Positions 1 through 12,332 of a stretch of DNA of 64,000 bases are shown here, piece by piece; position 1 is the stretch's first letter; the number at the start of each line of letters is the position of its first letter. Under the pieces are notes generated by a model, which made no database searches, was not told where the DNA came from, and saw nothing but the letters and a program-made list of their open reading frames with translations. The translations under genes were made by a program, and so were the position numbers. This DNA comes from Nevskia ramosa DSM 11499 (GTDB taxonomy: Bacteria > Pseudomonadota > Gammaproteobacteria > Nevskiales > Nevskiaceae): positions 1-64,000 of the forward strand of contig NZ_ATVI01000012.1 of the NCBI RefSeq assembly GCF_000420645.1, written 5' to 3'.

Positions 1-117
1 GCTTGGCATGAAGCCAATGCATTACGGAGCATCGATGAAAGCAGTAAAGAGCCCATCGATCGCTCTATGACCTTGAAGTTGCTTCGGCACTTTGGGGCAG
101 TCCAGTTAGCTTTAAAT
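1..117 (+). other. rRNA operon leader (partial)
   Basis: This stretch precedes the 16S gene. It is probably the transcribed leader of the rRNA operon, whose promoter lies outside the window. A small hairpin is visible (TTGGC at 3-7 with GCCAA at 13-17). I see no convincing promoter or coding sequence here. Confidence 0.6.
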
Positions 118-1641
<1,524 letters not shown>

Positions 1642-1644
1642 AGA

Positions 1645-1663
1645 GAACGCTTCTCAAGCGTTC
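1645..1663 (+). other. Perfect hairpin just after 16S
   Basis: GAACGCTT at 1645-1652 pairs perfectly with AAGCGTTC at 1656-1663 across a CTC loop, starting five bases after the mature 16S end. It is probably a precursor-processing structure. The same AAGCGTTC motif recurs after 23S near 5085. Confidence 0.5.
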
Positions 1664-1758
1664 GGAAGCATCCAGCAAAAATCACTTGTCATCAGAAATC
1701 AGAGTTGCCCAAGGATCGTCCTGTCATCAGGGCTGATTCGGCGCTCTATCCGTTGTTC

Positions 1759-1835
<77 letters not shown>

Positions 1836-1904
1836 TTTGACCCACCATTATCGGAGGGTCACATCTCCAACAACGGAACGGAATCTCCAGGTAACTGGAC
1901 GACC

Positions 1905-1980
1905 GGGGCCATAGCTCAGCTGGGAGAGCACCTGCTTTGCAAGCAGGGGGTCGTCGGTTCGATCCCGACTGGCTCCACCA
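1905..1980 (+). tRNA. alaT: tRNA-Ala (TGC)
   Basis: A 76-nt cloverleaf. Acceptor stem GGGGCCA pairs with TGGCTCC (one G-T pair), CCA is encoded, the anticodon is TGC in TTTGCAA, and the T loop is GGTTCGATCC. It follows tRNA-Ile by about 70 nt in the spacer, the classic Ile-Ala arrangement. Confidence 0.97.
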
Positions 1981-2057
1981 TTTATTTCGATTGATCCAAG
2001 CCATTTGCGCAAGCAGATGATTTTGATGAATCGGATGCTTCGGTATCTGATTTGAAC

Positions 2058-2070
2058 TGTTCTTTAAAAA
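2058..2070 (+). promoter_or_regulatory. boxA-like antitermination site in the spacer
   Basis: TGTTCTTTAAAAA in the tRNA-Ala to 23S spacer resembles the rRNA boxA consensus TGCTCTTTAACA, which loads Nus antitermination factors onto rRNA transcripts. Assignment rests on motif and position only. Confidence 0.55.
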
Positions 2071-2220
2071 TTAGGGTTGTAGTTAAACACTGTAAAGCAA
2101 CAGCGTGACGATTCAGTAATGAGTTGTGACGTTCTCAATGCCTTTGGTGCTTAACGGCGGAAGTAAACGTAATTGTAGGAATAGTTGTGGTTATAAAACC
2201 GTAATTTCGAATGCTCGAAA

Positions 2221-2238
2221 GAACGTTTGAGGTTATAT

Positions 2239-2240
<2 letters not shown>
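2221..2240 (+). other. 23S processing stem, 5-prime arm
   Basis: The bases just before 23S (2221-2240) are nearly complementary to 5072-5092 just after it (CCATATAACGCTC then AAGCGTTC). Together they would form the long precursor stem in which RNase III normally cuts pre-23S. Confidence 0.55.
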
Positions 2241-5071
<2,831 letters not shown>

Positions 5072-5075
<4 letters not shown>

Positions 5076-5092
5076 ATAACGCTCAAGCGTTC
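5072..5092 (+). other. 23S processing stem, 3-prime arm
   Basis: Partner arm of the stem starting at 2221; see that entry. The central GGTTATATGG / CCATATAAC block pairs with few mismatches. Confidence 0.55.
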
Positions 5093-5228
5093 TTGGCTCA
5101 GACACAATCTGACCGAGACACAGCGTTCCTACAAGTTGTAACGCCAAGGCCTAAAGCGGTAACAAGCCGAAACGTGAAGTAACCAAGGCATTGATGTTGC
5201 CCAACGTGTTTGACTACAACCCCAATTC

Positions 5229-5256
5229 GAGAGATCAGTCGCAAGACTGATCCCTC
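5229..5256 (+). other. Hairpin in the 23S-5S spacer
   Basis: GATCAGTC at 5233-5240 and GACTGATC at 5245-5252 form a perfect stem closed by a GCAA (GNRA) tetraloop. The stem extends outward three more pairs past one mismatch. It lies 9 nt upstream of 5S and is probably a processing signal. The rest of the 5076-5264 spacer shows nothing else I can name. Confidence 0.5.
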
Positions 5257-5264
5257 AAACAGTT

Positions 5265-5382
5265 TGCCTGGCGGCCATAGCGAGTTGGAACCACCCGTTC
5301 CCATCCCGAACACGGTAGTGAAACAGCTCAGCGCCGATGGTAGTGTGGCCAAGACCATGCGAGAGTAGGACACTGCCAGGCT
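5265..5382 (+). rRNA. rrf: 5S ribosomal RNA
   Basis: Begins TGCCTGGCGGCCATAGCG and ends with the complementary TGCCAGGC, giving about 118 nt. The internal CCCATCCCGAACACGG loop typical of bacterial 5S is present. It is the last gene of the rRNA operon. Confidence 0.95.
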
Positions 5383-5389
5383 CCAACCA

Positions 5390-5424
5390 AAACCCCCTGA
5401 TCGTTAACCGGTCAGGGGGTTTTC
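5390..5424 (+). terminator. Intrinsic terminator of the rRNA operon
   Basis: CCCCCTGA at 5393-5400 pairs with TCAGGGGG at 5412-5419. The stem can extend inward through a G-T pair, and it is followed by TTTTCC. It lies 8 nt after 5S, with A residues on the 5-prime side. This is a strong rho-independent terminator for the operon. Confidence 0.9.
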
Positions 5425-5463
5425 CTTTGAACGGCTTTTCTTAATCCAAAAAAAACAGCGATG

Positions 5464-6093
5464 TCAGGCTGTTGGACGGAACAGCTGGAAGCGGCTGCTC
5501 GCTTCGATCTCGTAGTAATCGCCAGGGCCACCCGCACGCAGTACCGGATGCGCCGCTGCCGTGTCGTAGATTCCATTCTTCAGCAACGATCTGGAGATGT
5601 GGACTGCAACGACTTCGCCCAGTATCAGCCAGCTATCAGCCAGCGTTCCGTCATGGCCTTTCAACTGGATGATCTGGGTCATCCGGCATTCGAAGGACAC
5701 CGGACTTTCGGCGACTCTAGGTGCCTTGATCAGCCGTGACGGAGCTGGCGTCAGGCCGGCCAGCACGAACTCGTCGACTTCAGGCGCCACCGGCGCACAA
5801 CTCGCGTTCATGGCTTCAGCGAGTGGACGTGTCACCAGGTTCCAGGCGAACTCGCCGGTCTGCTCGATGTTCCGCACGGTGTCCTTGTAGCCAATGCTCG
5901 AGAACCCGATGATCGGCGGCACGTAATTGAATGCATTGAAAAAACTGTAGGGCGCCAGGTTGCGGTGGCCCTCCGCATCCTGGCTCGAAATCCAGCCGAT
6001 CGGCCGTGGTCCGACGATCGCATTGAACGGATCGTGGGGCAGGCCATGGCCGTTTCGGGGCTCGTAGTAGTGATCGCGGTCGGACTCAGACAT
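5464..6093 (-). CDS. Flavin reductase-like domain protein
   Basis: Protein of about 209 aa belonging to the flavin reductase / FMN-binding split-barrel family. These proteins bind FMN and reduce it or use it in redox reactions in the cytoplasm. The family pattern is visible in the N-terminal third: RPIGWISSQDAEG followed by NLAPYSFFNAFNYVPP, and later the DTVRNIEQTGEFAWN segment. I placed the start at the internal Met giving MSESDRDHYY, because the residues before it look unlike the family. A start 48 nt upstream (6141) is possible, and neither has a strong ribosome binding site. The substrate is unknown, and the gene is not visibly in an operon with a monooxygenase. It is transcribed toward the rRNA terminator. 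Confidence 0.85.
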   Translation of the reverse strand: MSESDRDHYYEPRNGHGLPHDPFNAIVGPRPIGWISSQDAEGHRNLAPYSFFNAFNYVPPIIGFSSIGYKDTVRNIEQTGEFAWNLVTRPLAEAMNASCAPVAPEVDEFVLAGLTPAPSRLIKAPRVAESPVSFECRMTQIIQLKGHDGTLADSWLILGEVVAVHISRSLLKNGIYDTAAAHPVLRAGGPGDYYEIEASSRFQLFRPTA

Positions 6094-6304
6094 GGGAAGG
6101 CAGGCTTCGGAAGGACTGGCCGATTCTGCCTCGTTCGCCATGGATCCGCGCCCTGCGTCCCGGGCCCGCGGCCTGATCCGTTACCGAAAAGCCCTTGATT
6201 GCCGCCGCTTGCCGGTTCCTGATCGATAGACATCAAGCAAAGCCCGCCGCTGCCGATAGACGAAGTGAACGTTGCTGTTCCTCGTCCATCCCTCGGAATT
6301 CGCC

Positions 6305-7159
6305 ATGCTGCCCATTGTTGGCTCTCTCGTTGTCATTGCCAGTGTGCTCGGCGGCTTCGTGCTGTCTCACGGTCAGATCATGGCGCTCTGGCAGCCCTAC
6401 GAACTGCTGGTGATCGGCGGGGCAGCGTTCGGCGGCTTCCTGATCGCCAATCCGATGAAAGTGGTCAAGGCGGTGTTTTCCAGCGTGATCTCGGTGCTGA
6501 AGGGTCCGCATTACAAGAAACAGAGCTATCTCGAGATTCTCGGGCTGATGTACGAACTGCTGAGCACCGCCCGCAAGAGCGGCATGATGTCGCTGGAAGG
6601 ACACATCGAAGATCCAGCCGCGAGCACGATCTTTTCGAAGTATCCGAGCATCGCCAAGGATCATCATCTGCTCGAATTCATCACCGACTGTCTGCGGATG
6701 ATCGTCTCCGGCAACATGAGTCCGCACGAGCTGGAACCGCTGCTCGATCTGGAACTGGAAACCCATCATCACGAAGCCGAAGCGCCAGCCCATGCGCTGA
6801 CGCGGGTATCCGATTCGCTTCCAGGTTTCGGCATCGTCGCTGCCGTGCTCGGTATCGTCATCACGATGGGGGCGATCGGCGGTGACATCGCTGCCGTCGG
6901 CGAACACGTTGCCGCGGCACTGGTGGGTACCTTTCTCGGCATCCTGCTCGCCTACGGCTTCGTCGGCCCACTGGCGATCGCGGTCGAGACCGTGGCCAAG
7001 GCAGATTCCAAGGCTTACGAATGCGTGAAGATGGCGCTGGTCGCCAACCTGCATGGCTACAACCCGAACATCGCCGTGGAGTTCGCCCGCAAGTCGCTGA
7101 CGATCGACATGCGGCCCAGTTTTTCGGAGTTCGAGGCCCATCTGAAAGGGGCGAAGTGA
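6305..7159 (+). CDS. motA: Flagellar motor stator protein MotA
   Basis: A 284-aa inner-membrane stator subunit that couples ion flow to flagellar rotation together with MotB. Two N-terminal and two C-terminal membrane segments flank a cytoplasmic loop. Counting from the ATG at 6305 puts R90, E98, P173 (SLPGFG) and P222 (VGPLA) at the positions known to matter in E. coli MotA. That supports this start over an upstream one at 6272. motB follows after one base, so the two are translationally linked. No other flagellar gene is nearby, so this is a detached motor-gene pair. Confidence 0.95.
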   Translation: MLPIVGSLVVIASVLGGFVLSHGQIMALWQPYELLVIGGAAFGGFLIANPMKVVKAVFSSVISVLKGPHYKKQSYLEILGLMYELLSTARKSGMMSLEGHIEDPAASTIFSKYPSIAKDHHLLEFITDCLRMIVSGNMSPHELEPLLDLELETHHHEAEAPAHALTRVSDSLPGFGIVAAVLGIVITMGAIGGDIAAVGEHVAAALVGTFLGILLAYGFVGPLAIAVETVAKADSKAYECVKMALVANLHGYNPNIAVEFARKSLTIDMRPSFSEFEAHLKGAK

Positions 7160-7160
7160 C

Positions 7161-8141
7161 ATGGGCGACACGATCACGCCCATCGTCATTCGCCGGGTCA
7201 AGAAAGTTGTCGCCGGCGGTCATCACGGCGGTTCCTGGAAGGTTGCCTTCGCCGATTTCGCGACCGCGATGATGGCGTTCTTCCTGCTGATGTGGCTGAT
7301 CGCCGCAACCACCAAAGAGCAGCGGGGCGCGATCTCCGAGTACTTCAACAACCCGAGCATGATGGACGGCCGTGCAACCGCGCCGTCGCCCGGCATCAAC
7401 GGACCGGGCGGTGCCAGCACCAGCCTGATCAAGCTCGGCAGCGGCATGGAACTGAAGAAGGCGACGATCCGGCCAGCCGATCCGAAAGAAGCGAAGAAGA
7501 TGGCCAAGGAACAGGAGCGCAAGCGCCTGGAATCGCTGATGAAGGAACTGAGCGCGGCGATCGAGGCCAGCCAGTCGCTGGCGCCATTCAAGGATCAGTT
7601 GCTGATCGACATCACGCCCGCCGGCCTGCGCATCCAGATCGTCGACAAGCAGAACCGTCCGATGTTCGATATCGGCAGCACCAGCCTGAAGGCCTACACC
7701 GTCGAGATTCTGCACGAACTCGCGCGATTCATTGGTGAAGTGCCGAACCGCATCAGCATCAGCGGTCACACGGACACCACGCCGTACGGCAAGGCCAATG
7801 GTTATACGAACTGGGAGCTGTCGGCTGATCGCGCCAACGCGGCGCGTCGCGCGCTGGTGGCTGGCGGCTTGAGCGAAGACAAGATCGCCGTCGTCGTCGG
7901 CTTGTCGTCGTCGGTGTTGTTCGACAAGGAAAACGCACAGGCGCCGATCAACCGTCGCATCAGCATCGTCGTGATGACCATCGATGCCGAAGCCGCGGCG
8001 AAGGGCGAGCAGACGCGTGAGTATTCCGGCGGCTCTCTCGACGAAGCGCCTGAAGAAGCCGCGGCGGAAGCAACACCGGAAGTTGCCGCTCTGGCCGTTC
8101 CGGCTGCTGCTGTCGAACCCGCACCCGGCGGCCCTCACTGA
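7161..8141 (+). CDS. motB: Flagellar motor stator protein MotB
   Basis: A 326-aa partner of MotA. It has a short basic N-terminus and one membrane segment (about 28-50) carrying the proton-binding Asp32 in FADFATAMMAFF. A linker and plug region follow, then a periplasmic OmpA-like peptidoglycan-binding domain (about 165-270) with SGHTDTTPY, NWELSADRA and a final RRI. The OmpA domain anchors the stator to the cell wall. The C-terminal tail (about 275-326) is rich in Ala, Glu and Pro, is low in complexity, and probably varies. It forms an operon with motA, with a one-base gap. The sodium or proton preference cannot be read from sequence alone. Confidence 0.95.
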   Translation: MGDTITPIVIRRVKKVVAGGHHGGSWKVAFADFATAMMAFFLLMWLIAATTKEQRGAISEYFNNPSMMDGRATAPSPGINGPGGASTSLIKLGSGMELKKATIRPADPKEAKKMAKEQERKRLESLMKELSAAIEASQSLAPFKDQLLIDITPAGLRIQIVDKQNRPMFDIGSTSLKAYTVEILHELARFIGEVPNRISISGHTDTTPYGKANGYTNWELSADRANAARRALVAGGLSEDKIAVVVGLSSSVLFDKENAQAPINRRISIVVMTIDAEAAAKGEQTREYSGGSLDEAPEEAAAEATPEVAALAVPAAAVEPAPGGPH

Positions 8142-8341
8142 CAGGCCAGTCGATAGCGCCTCGTTCAGGGCCGACAACAGCCTGAGTGCACATCTGTTGT
8201 TGGCGAATGCATCGAGATAAACGATCATTCACCCAGACGACGACTCCACCAAGGATCGCGTCCGCAGGGCGTGTGTCGTGAGCGAATGGGATCGCTCTGA
8301 CAGCCGCAGCCCGGCAGCCCAACAAGAACGAGGAACGTGCG

Positions 8342-9844
8342 ATGCAAAACCCCTTTGACGTGCTGATCATCGGTGCCGGCCTGTCCGGCGTGGGCATGGC
8401 CTGCCACATTCAGCGCGATTGCCCGGACCAGCGTTACGCGATCCTCGAGCGTCGCAGCCGCATCGGCGGCACCTGGGATCTGTTCCGCTATCCCGGCATC
8501 CGTTCGGATTCCGACATGTTCACCTTCGGCTACGCGTTCCGGCCGTGGAACTCGTTCAAGGTGCTGGCGGATGGCACCTCGATCCGCGAGTACGTCACCG
8601 AAACCGCCAAGGAATACGGCGTCGATCGAAACATTCACTACGGCGTGAAGATCGTCCGCGCCGATTTCTCGACCAAGACCAATCTGTGGACGGTGCACGC
8701 GCTCGACGAAGCCAGCGGCCGCGAGCAGACCTACCAGAGCCGCGTGCTGGTCAGCTGCACCGGCTACTACAACTACGACAAAGGCTTCCTGCCGGACTTC
8801 CCGGGCCAGGAACGTTTCAAGGGCACGCGCGTACATCCGCAGTTCTGGCCGGAAGGGCTGGATTACAAGGGCAAGCGCGTCGTCGTCATCGGCTCCGGCG
8901 CCACCGCCGTGACTCTGGTGCCGGCGATGGCCGATGACGCCGCGCACGTGACCATGCTGCAGCGCTCGCCGGGCTTCATCTTCAGCGTGCCAGGCACCGA
9001 CGCGATCGCCCGGACGATGTCCAAGTTCCTGCCCAGGAAGCTGGTCTACGCGATCACCCGCAAGCGCAATCTGGCACTGCTGCGAGCGATGTACTTCGGC
9101 TCGCTGCGCTGGCCGGAGAAGGCTCGCAAGCTGCTGATGGACAACGTCGAGAAGCAGGTCGGCGACAAGGTCGACATGAAGCACTTCACGCCGCGCTACA
9201 ACCCCTGGGAAGAGCGCCTCTGCGCGGTGCCGGATGGCGATCTGTTCAAGGCCATCCGCAAGGGCCGGGCGTCGGTGGTCACTGCCGAGATCGAGTCTTT
9301 CACCGAGGGCGGCATCAAGCTCAAGAACGGTGACGAACTGGCGGCGGATATTGTGATCACTGCCACCGGCCTGAACCTCCAGGTGTTCGGCGGCGTCCAG
9401 ATCAGCGTCGACGGCAAGGCCATACAGCCGAACGATCATCTGACCTACAAGGCCACACTGCTCGAAGGCGTGCCGAATCTCGCCTGGATCGTCGGCTACA
9501 CCAATGCGCCGTGGACCCTGAAGGCGGACATCGCCTCCCGGTATATCTGCCGCCTGCTCAGCCACATGAAGCAGCATGGCTACGCGCGCTTCGAGGCACG
9601 CGCGCCGGCCGGTGAGCGCGATGACGACACCATCTTCGGCAGCCTGAAATCCGGGTACGTGATGCGCGCCGCGCAGACCCTGCCCCGTCAGGGCAAATCC
9701 CTGCCATGGCGGGTGCTGCACGACTACAAGCGCGATCAGCCGATGCTGCTCAGCGATCCGATCGACGACGGTTTCCTGAGCTTCGAAGCCGCTCCGGCGG
9801 ATGTCGCTGCGAAGAAGCCCGGCAAGGTTGCCAAGGCCGCCTGA
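8342..9844 (+). CDS. Flavin-containing monooxygenase, Baeyer-Villiger type
   Basis: A 500-aa class B flavoprotein monooxygenase that would use FAD, NADPH and oxygen to insert an oxygen atom into ketones or related substrates. The FAD-binding Rossmann motif GAGLSG is at 11-16, followed by GGTWDLFRYPGIRSD. The Baeyer-Villiger fingerprint (F-x-G-x3-H-x3-W-P) is complete at 159-170 as FKGTRVHPQFWP. The NADPH Rossmann motif GSGATA is at 184-189. A GAGG sequence lies 9 nt before the ATG. The 8142-8341 gap upstream presumably holds its promoter. The next gene starts 5 nt after its stop, so the two are probably co-transcribed. The substrate is unknown; hydrocarbon or steroid-like ketones are common for relatives. 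Confidence 0.92.
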   Translation: MQNPFDVLIIGAGLSGVGMACHIQRDCPDQRYAILERRSRIGGTWDLFRYPGIRSDSDMFTFGYAFRPWNSFKVLADGTSIREYVTETAKEYGVDRNIHYGVKIVRADFSTKTNLWTVHALDEASGREQTYQSRVLVSCTGYYNYDKGFLPDFPGQERFKGTRVHPQFWPEGLDYKGKRVVVIGSGATAVTLVPAMADDAAHVTMLQRSPGFIFSVPGTDAIARTMSKFLPRKLVYAITRKRNLALLRAMYFGSLRWPEKARKLLMDNVEKQVGDKVDMKHFTPRYNPWEERLCAVPDGDLFKAIRKGRASVVTAEIESFTEGGIKLKNGDELAADIVITATGLNLQVFGGVQISVDGKAIQPNDHLTYKATLLEGVPNLAWIVGYTNAPWTLKADIASRYICRLLSHMKQHGYARFEARAPAGERDDDTIFGSLKSGYVMRAAQTLPRQGKSLPWRVLHDYKRDQPMLLSDPIDDGFLSFEAAPADVAAKKPGKVAKAA

Positions 9845-9849
9845 TCCCG

Positions 9850-11196
9850 ATGACGACGAACGACATGGCCGGAATCCGGCGTGCGAGCGGCTGTGCGTCG
9901 CTGCTTCTGGCGCTGGTGATTTCGACTGCAGCATCAGCCGCAGATGCACCGAACCAGGCGCCGGCACTGACGCTCGAGAAATCGGTTTTCCTGATGCGCC
10001 ACGGCGCGCGTTCGCCGAACCAGACGCCGGAGCAACTGGCGCCTTCGTCGCGTCGCCCTTGGCCGCAATGGCCAGTCGGCCCCGGTGAACTGACCGAACG
10101 CGGCATCAGCCTGCTGATCACGCTCGGCGGCTATTACCGGCAGTCCTACGCTGCTGCCGGCCTGCTGCCCGAGAAGGGCTGCCCTGAAGCCGGCACGGTC
10201 GCCGCCTGGGCCGACAACGTCGTCCGTCGCGTGCCGCTCAGTGCCCAGGCGCTGCTCGACGGCATGTTCCCCGGCTGCGGCCTGCAGACCGGCTTCGCGC
10301 CGCAGGACAAGGGGCCGGACCCGCTGTTCAACCCGGTTGAAGTGGGCCTCTGCAAGCTCAGCGTGCCGAAGGCGAGCGCGGCGATCCTGAAGGCGGCGCG
10401 TGGCAGTCTCGATCAGGCGGCCCGCAGCGAACGCGCCAGCCTGAAAGCGATGCAGGACATCCTGCAGGTGCGCAGCGGCACGCGCTGCGTCAACGATGCG
10501 CCGTCCTGCGGCATCGAGGATTTCGGCAACGTGCTCGAAGGCGGCAAGACCGGCGTGACCATCGAAGGCGGCCTGAAATCGGCGACCACGGTTGGCGAGA
10601 ACTTCCTGCTGCAATACATCCAGGGCTTCCCGGAAAAGGATGTCGCCTGGGGCGATGCCGCCACGCCGGAAACGCTGTCACCGCTGCTCGGCCCGCGCAA
10701 TCTCTATCTGCGCCTGAGCCGCCAGCCGCCGTACATCGCAGCGCGCAACGGTTCGCCGCTGGCGCGCGCGCTGCTGGCAGCGCTGGATGATGTTTCCGAG
10801 GCAAGCGATGCAAGCCCGGCACCGGGCACGCCACCGCGCGCCAGCCGCCTCGCCGCGTTCGTGGGCCGCGATACGCATCTGGCGTCGATCACCGGCATGC
10901 TCGGCCTGCAGTGGTCGCTGCCGGATCAGCCGGATCAGTTCCCGATGGGCGGCACCCTGGCTTTCGAGCGCTTGATCAACCCGGCGGACGGCAAGCGTTA
11001 CGTGCGCACGGTGCTGTACTACCAGACCTTGCAGCAGATGCGCAGCAATGCGCCGCTCGATCTCGCCCATCCGCCGGGCAGGCTGGTGGTGAAGATGCCG
11101 GGCTGCGACAAGGGCGAAATCGATGGCGCCTGTCCACTGCCCATCGTCCGCAAGCGCTTCGAAGCAGCGTTTGCGGCGGACTGCCCCGGCGGCTGA
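9850..11196 (+). CDS. Exported histidine-type acid phosphatase (phytase/glucose-1-phosphatase family)
   Basis: A 448-aa protein with a cleavable signal peptide (hydrophobic 17-30, ending TAASA). It matches the clade 2 histidine acid phosphatases, periplasmic enzymes that hydrolyse phosphate monoesters through a phosphohistidine. The catalytic RHGARSP motif is at 50-56 (His51 nucleophile). The C-terminal proton-donor motif, usually GHDTN, reads GRDTH at 339-343. The Asp (341) is kept but the preceding His is Arg, which may alter activity. The ATG at 9850 was chosen because it gives a signal peptide and follows the monooxygenase by 5 nt. A longer reading to 9706 overlaps that gene in another frame. 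Confidence 0.85.
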   Translation: MTTNDMAGIRRASGCASLLLALVISTAASAADAPNQAPALTLEKSVFLMRHGARSPNQTPEQLAPSSRRPWPQWPVGPGELTERGISLLITLGGYYRQSYAAAGLLPEKGCPEAGTVAAWADNVVRRVPLSAQALLDGMFPGCGLQTGFAPQDKGPDPLFNPVEVGLCKLSVPKASAAILKAARGSLDQAARSERASLKAMQDILQVRSGTRCVNDAPSCGIEDFGNVLEGGKTGVTIEGGLKSATTVGENFLLQYIQGFPEKDVAWGDAATPETLSPLLGPRNLYLRLSRQPPYIAARNGSPLARALLAALDDVSEASDASPAPGTPPRASRLAAFVGRDTHLASITGMLGLQWSLPDQPDQFPMGGTLAFERLINPADGKRYVRTVLYYQTLQQMRSNAPLDLAHPPGRLVVKMPGCDKGEIDGACPLPIVRKRFEAAFAADCPGG

Positions 11197-11213
11197 TTCG
11201 CGGTCAGCAGTGG

Positions 11214-11237
11214 CCGGGCGGATCGAGATCCGCCCGG
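11214..11237. terminator. GC-rich hairpin between convergent genes
   Basis: CCGGGCGGATC at 11214-11224 is followed after two bases by its perfect complement at 11227-11237. It lies between the converging phosphatase and DUF2383 genes and could end transcription from both sides, although no T-run follows. Confidence 0.45.
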
Positions 11238-11264
11238 TGCTGAGTCAACGGAAGATGACCGGCT

Positions 11265-11717
11265 TCAGGCCGCGTGTTCCAGCTGCTGCCGCAGCTGCCG
11301 GATGTGGTCATGGCGCTGATGCGTGCCCTCGTATTGCCGTTCGAGCAGCGCGTGAATTTCCGGCGGTGTCGACCAGGTCAGCGCATCCGAGTAACGCGCA
11401 TCGGCCTCCTGTTCGTCGGCCTCCACGGTATCGAGAATCACCGCTTCGTCGCGGCCATAGGCGTTGGCCTTGATGTGCAGCCAGGTGCGATGCAGCGTGT
11501 TGTCGAAGGTGCCGCTGCCTTTCGGCTTGCCGCCCAGCGCTTCGACGCTGGCCTGCAGCTCGCGTGCCGCATCGGCGAAGAAGCGCGAGTATTCCTCCAG
11601 CGATTCCTGCAGCTCCGCGTGATGCACCTCGCTGGCCGCAGCCCGCAAGGCCGCCTCGCCATTCTTGGTGGTCACGATCAGACGATTGAGCAGCGTGATG
11701 GTGTCGAGATTGCTCAT
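11265..11717 (-). CDS. DUF2383 (PA2169-family) four-helix-bundle protein
   Basis: A 150-aa helical protein of the ferritin-like PA2169/DUF2383 family. The family pattern is clear: DTITLLNRLIVTTKNGE near the start, HHAELQ at about 27, and later ADEQEADARYSDAL and RQYEGTHQRHDHIRQL. The conserved Glu and His residues are typical of ferritin-like helices. The function of the family is not settled; stress-related roles are usual guesses. The start at 11717 is supported by AGGAGGA 8-9 nt upstream. A second ATG 5 nt further upstream is out of frame. Monocistronic by appearance. Confidence 0.85.
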   Translation of the reverse strand: MSNLDTITLLNRLIVTTKNGEAALRAAASEVHHAELQESLEEYSRFFADAARELQASVEALGGKPKGSGTFDNTLHRTWLHIKANAYGRDEAVILDTVEADEQEADARYSDALTWSTPPEIHALLERQYEGTHQRHDHIRQLRQQLEHAA

Positions 11718-11895
11718 GACATGAATCCTCCTCCAGATCGAACACCGCATCTGGACGAGGCCGTCATTCCGCTATCGCTGCTTCGGAAACGCTACAGTCC
11801 TGCGCATCGAAGCGGAATACGGCTTCGCAGGGCGGCGGGAAGATCGTAGTCCTGTTGGCCCCAGATGCAAGCGCGATGCAAGGGCGGGGCGGAAC

Positions 11896-12171
11896 TCAGG
11901 GAATCCAGTTCCAGATATCCGGCAAGGTGGCCAGCCAGTCGTGCGCGGCCTGCTTCGTGTCGTGAGTCGGTGCGTGGATCGAGTAAGCAGTGCTGTCGCC
12001 GTGATCGGTGCTCAGCGCGTAGCCCGCTTTCGCGGCTTCGTCGGTCAGGTAGTTCACGTAGTCGCGGTAGTTGGCGTCGTAGGCTTCTTCAGCTTCGCGC
12101 CGTTCCGGCTGCAGGCTCAGCGCGCGCTCGCGGTAGGCGTTCAGATGAAGGGTGATCGTGACGTCGGTCAT
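11896..12171 (-). CDS. Small hypothetical protein (about 91 aa)
   Basis: A small, soluble, mixed alpha-beta protein with no family I recognise. It begins MTDVTITLHLN and carries a Glu/Tyr-rich helix (REAEEAYDANYRDYVNYL) and a C-terminal segment ending PDIWNWIP. The start at 12171 is preferred because AGGA lies 6 nt upstream. An in-frame ATG two codons earlier overlaps that site. Its codon use matches the neighbouring genes, so it is probably real. It stands alone between the DUF2383 gene (same strand) and the divergent enoyl-CoA hydratase gene. Confidence 0.6.
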   Translation of the reverse strand: MTDVTITLHLNAYRERALSLQPERREAEEAYDANYRDYVNYLTDEAAKAGYALSTDHGDSTAYSIHAPTHDTKQAAHDWLATLPDIWNWIP

Positions 12172-12332
12172 GGGCATTCCTGGCGTGTGAAGACGAGGAG
12201 CCATTATGGACGCTCAGCTCGCTTGGGCTGCCGACAGGGGCTGCTTCTCATTTCATCAAGCCGCATCCTTCGGCATGCTGCCAGCCGGCGATCGATCCAC
12301 CACGCAGCAAGAACTTCGAAGGGGCAGACGCA

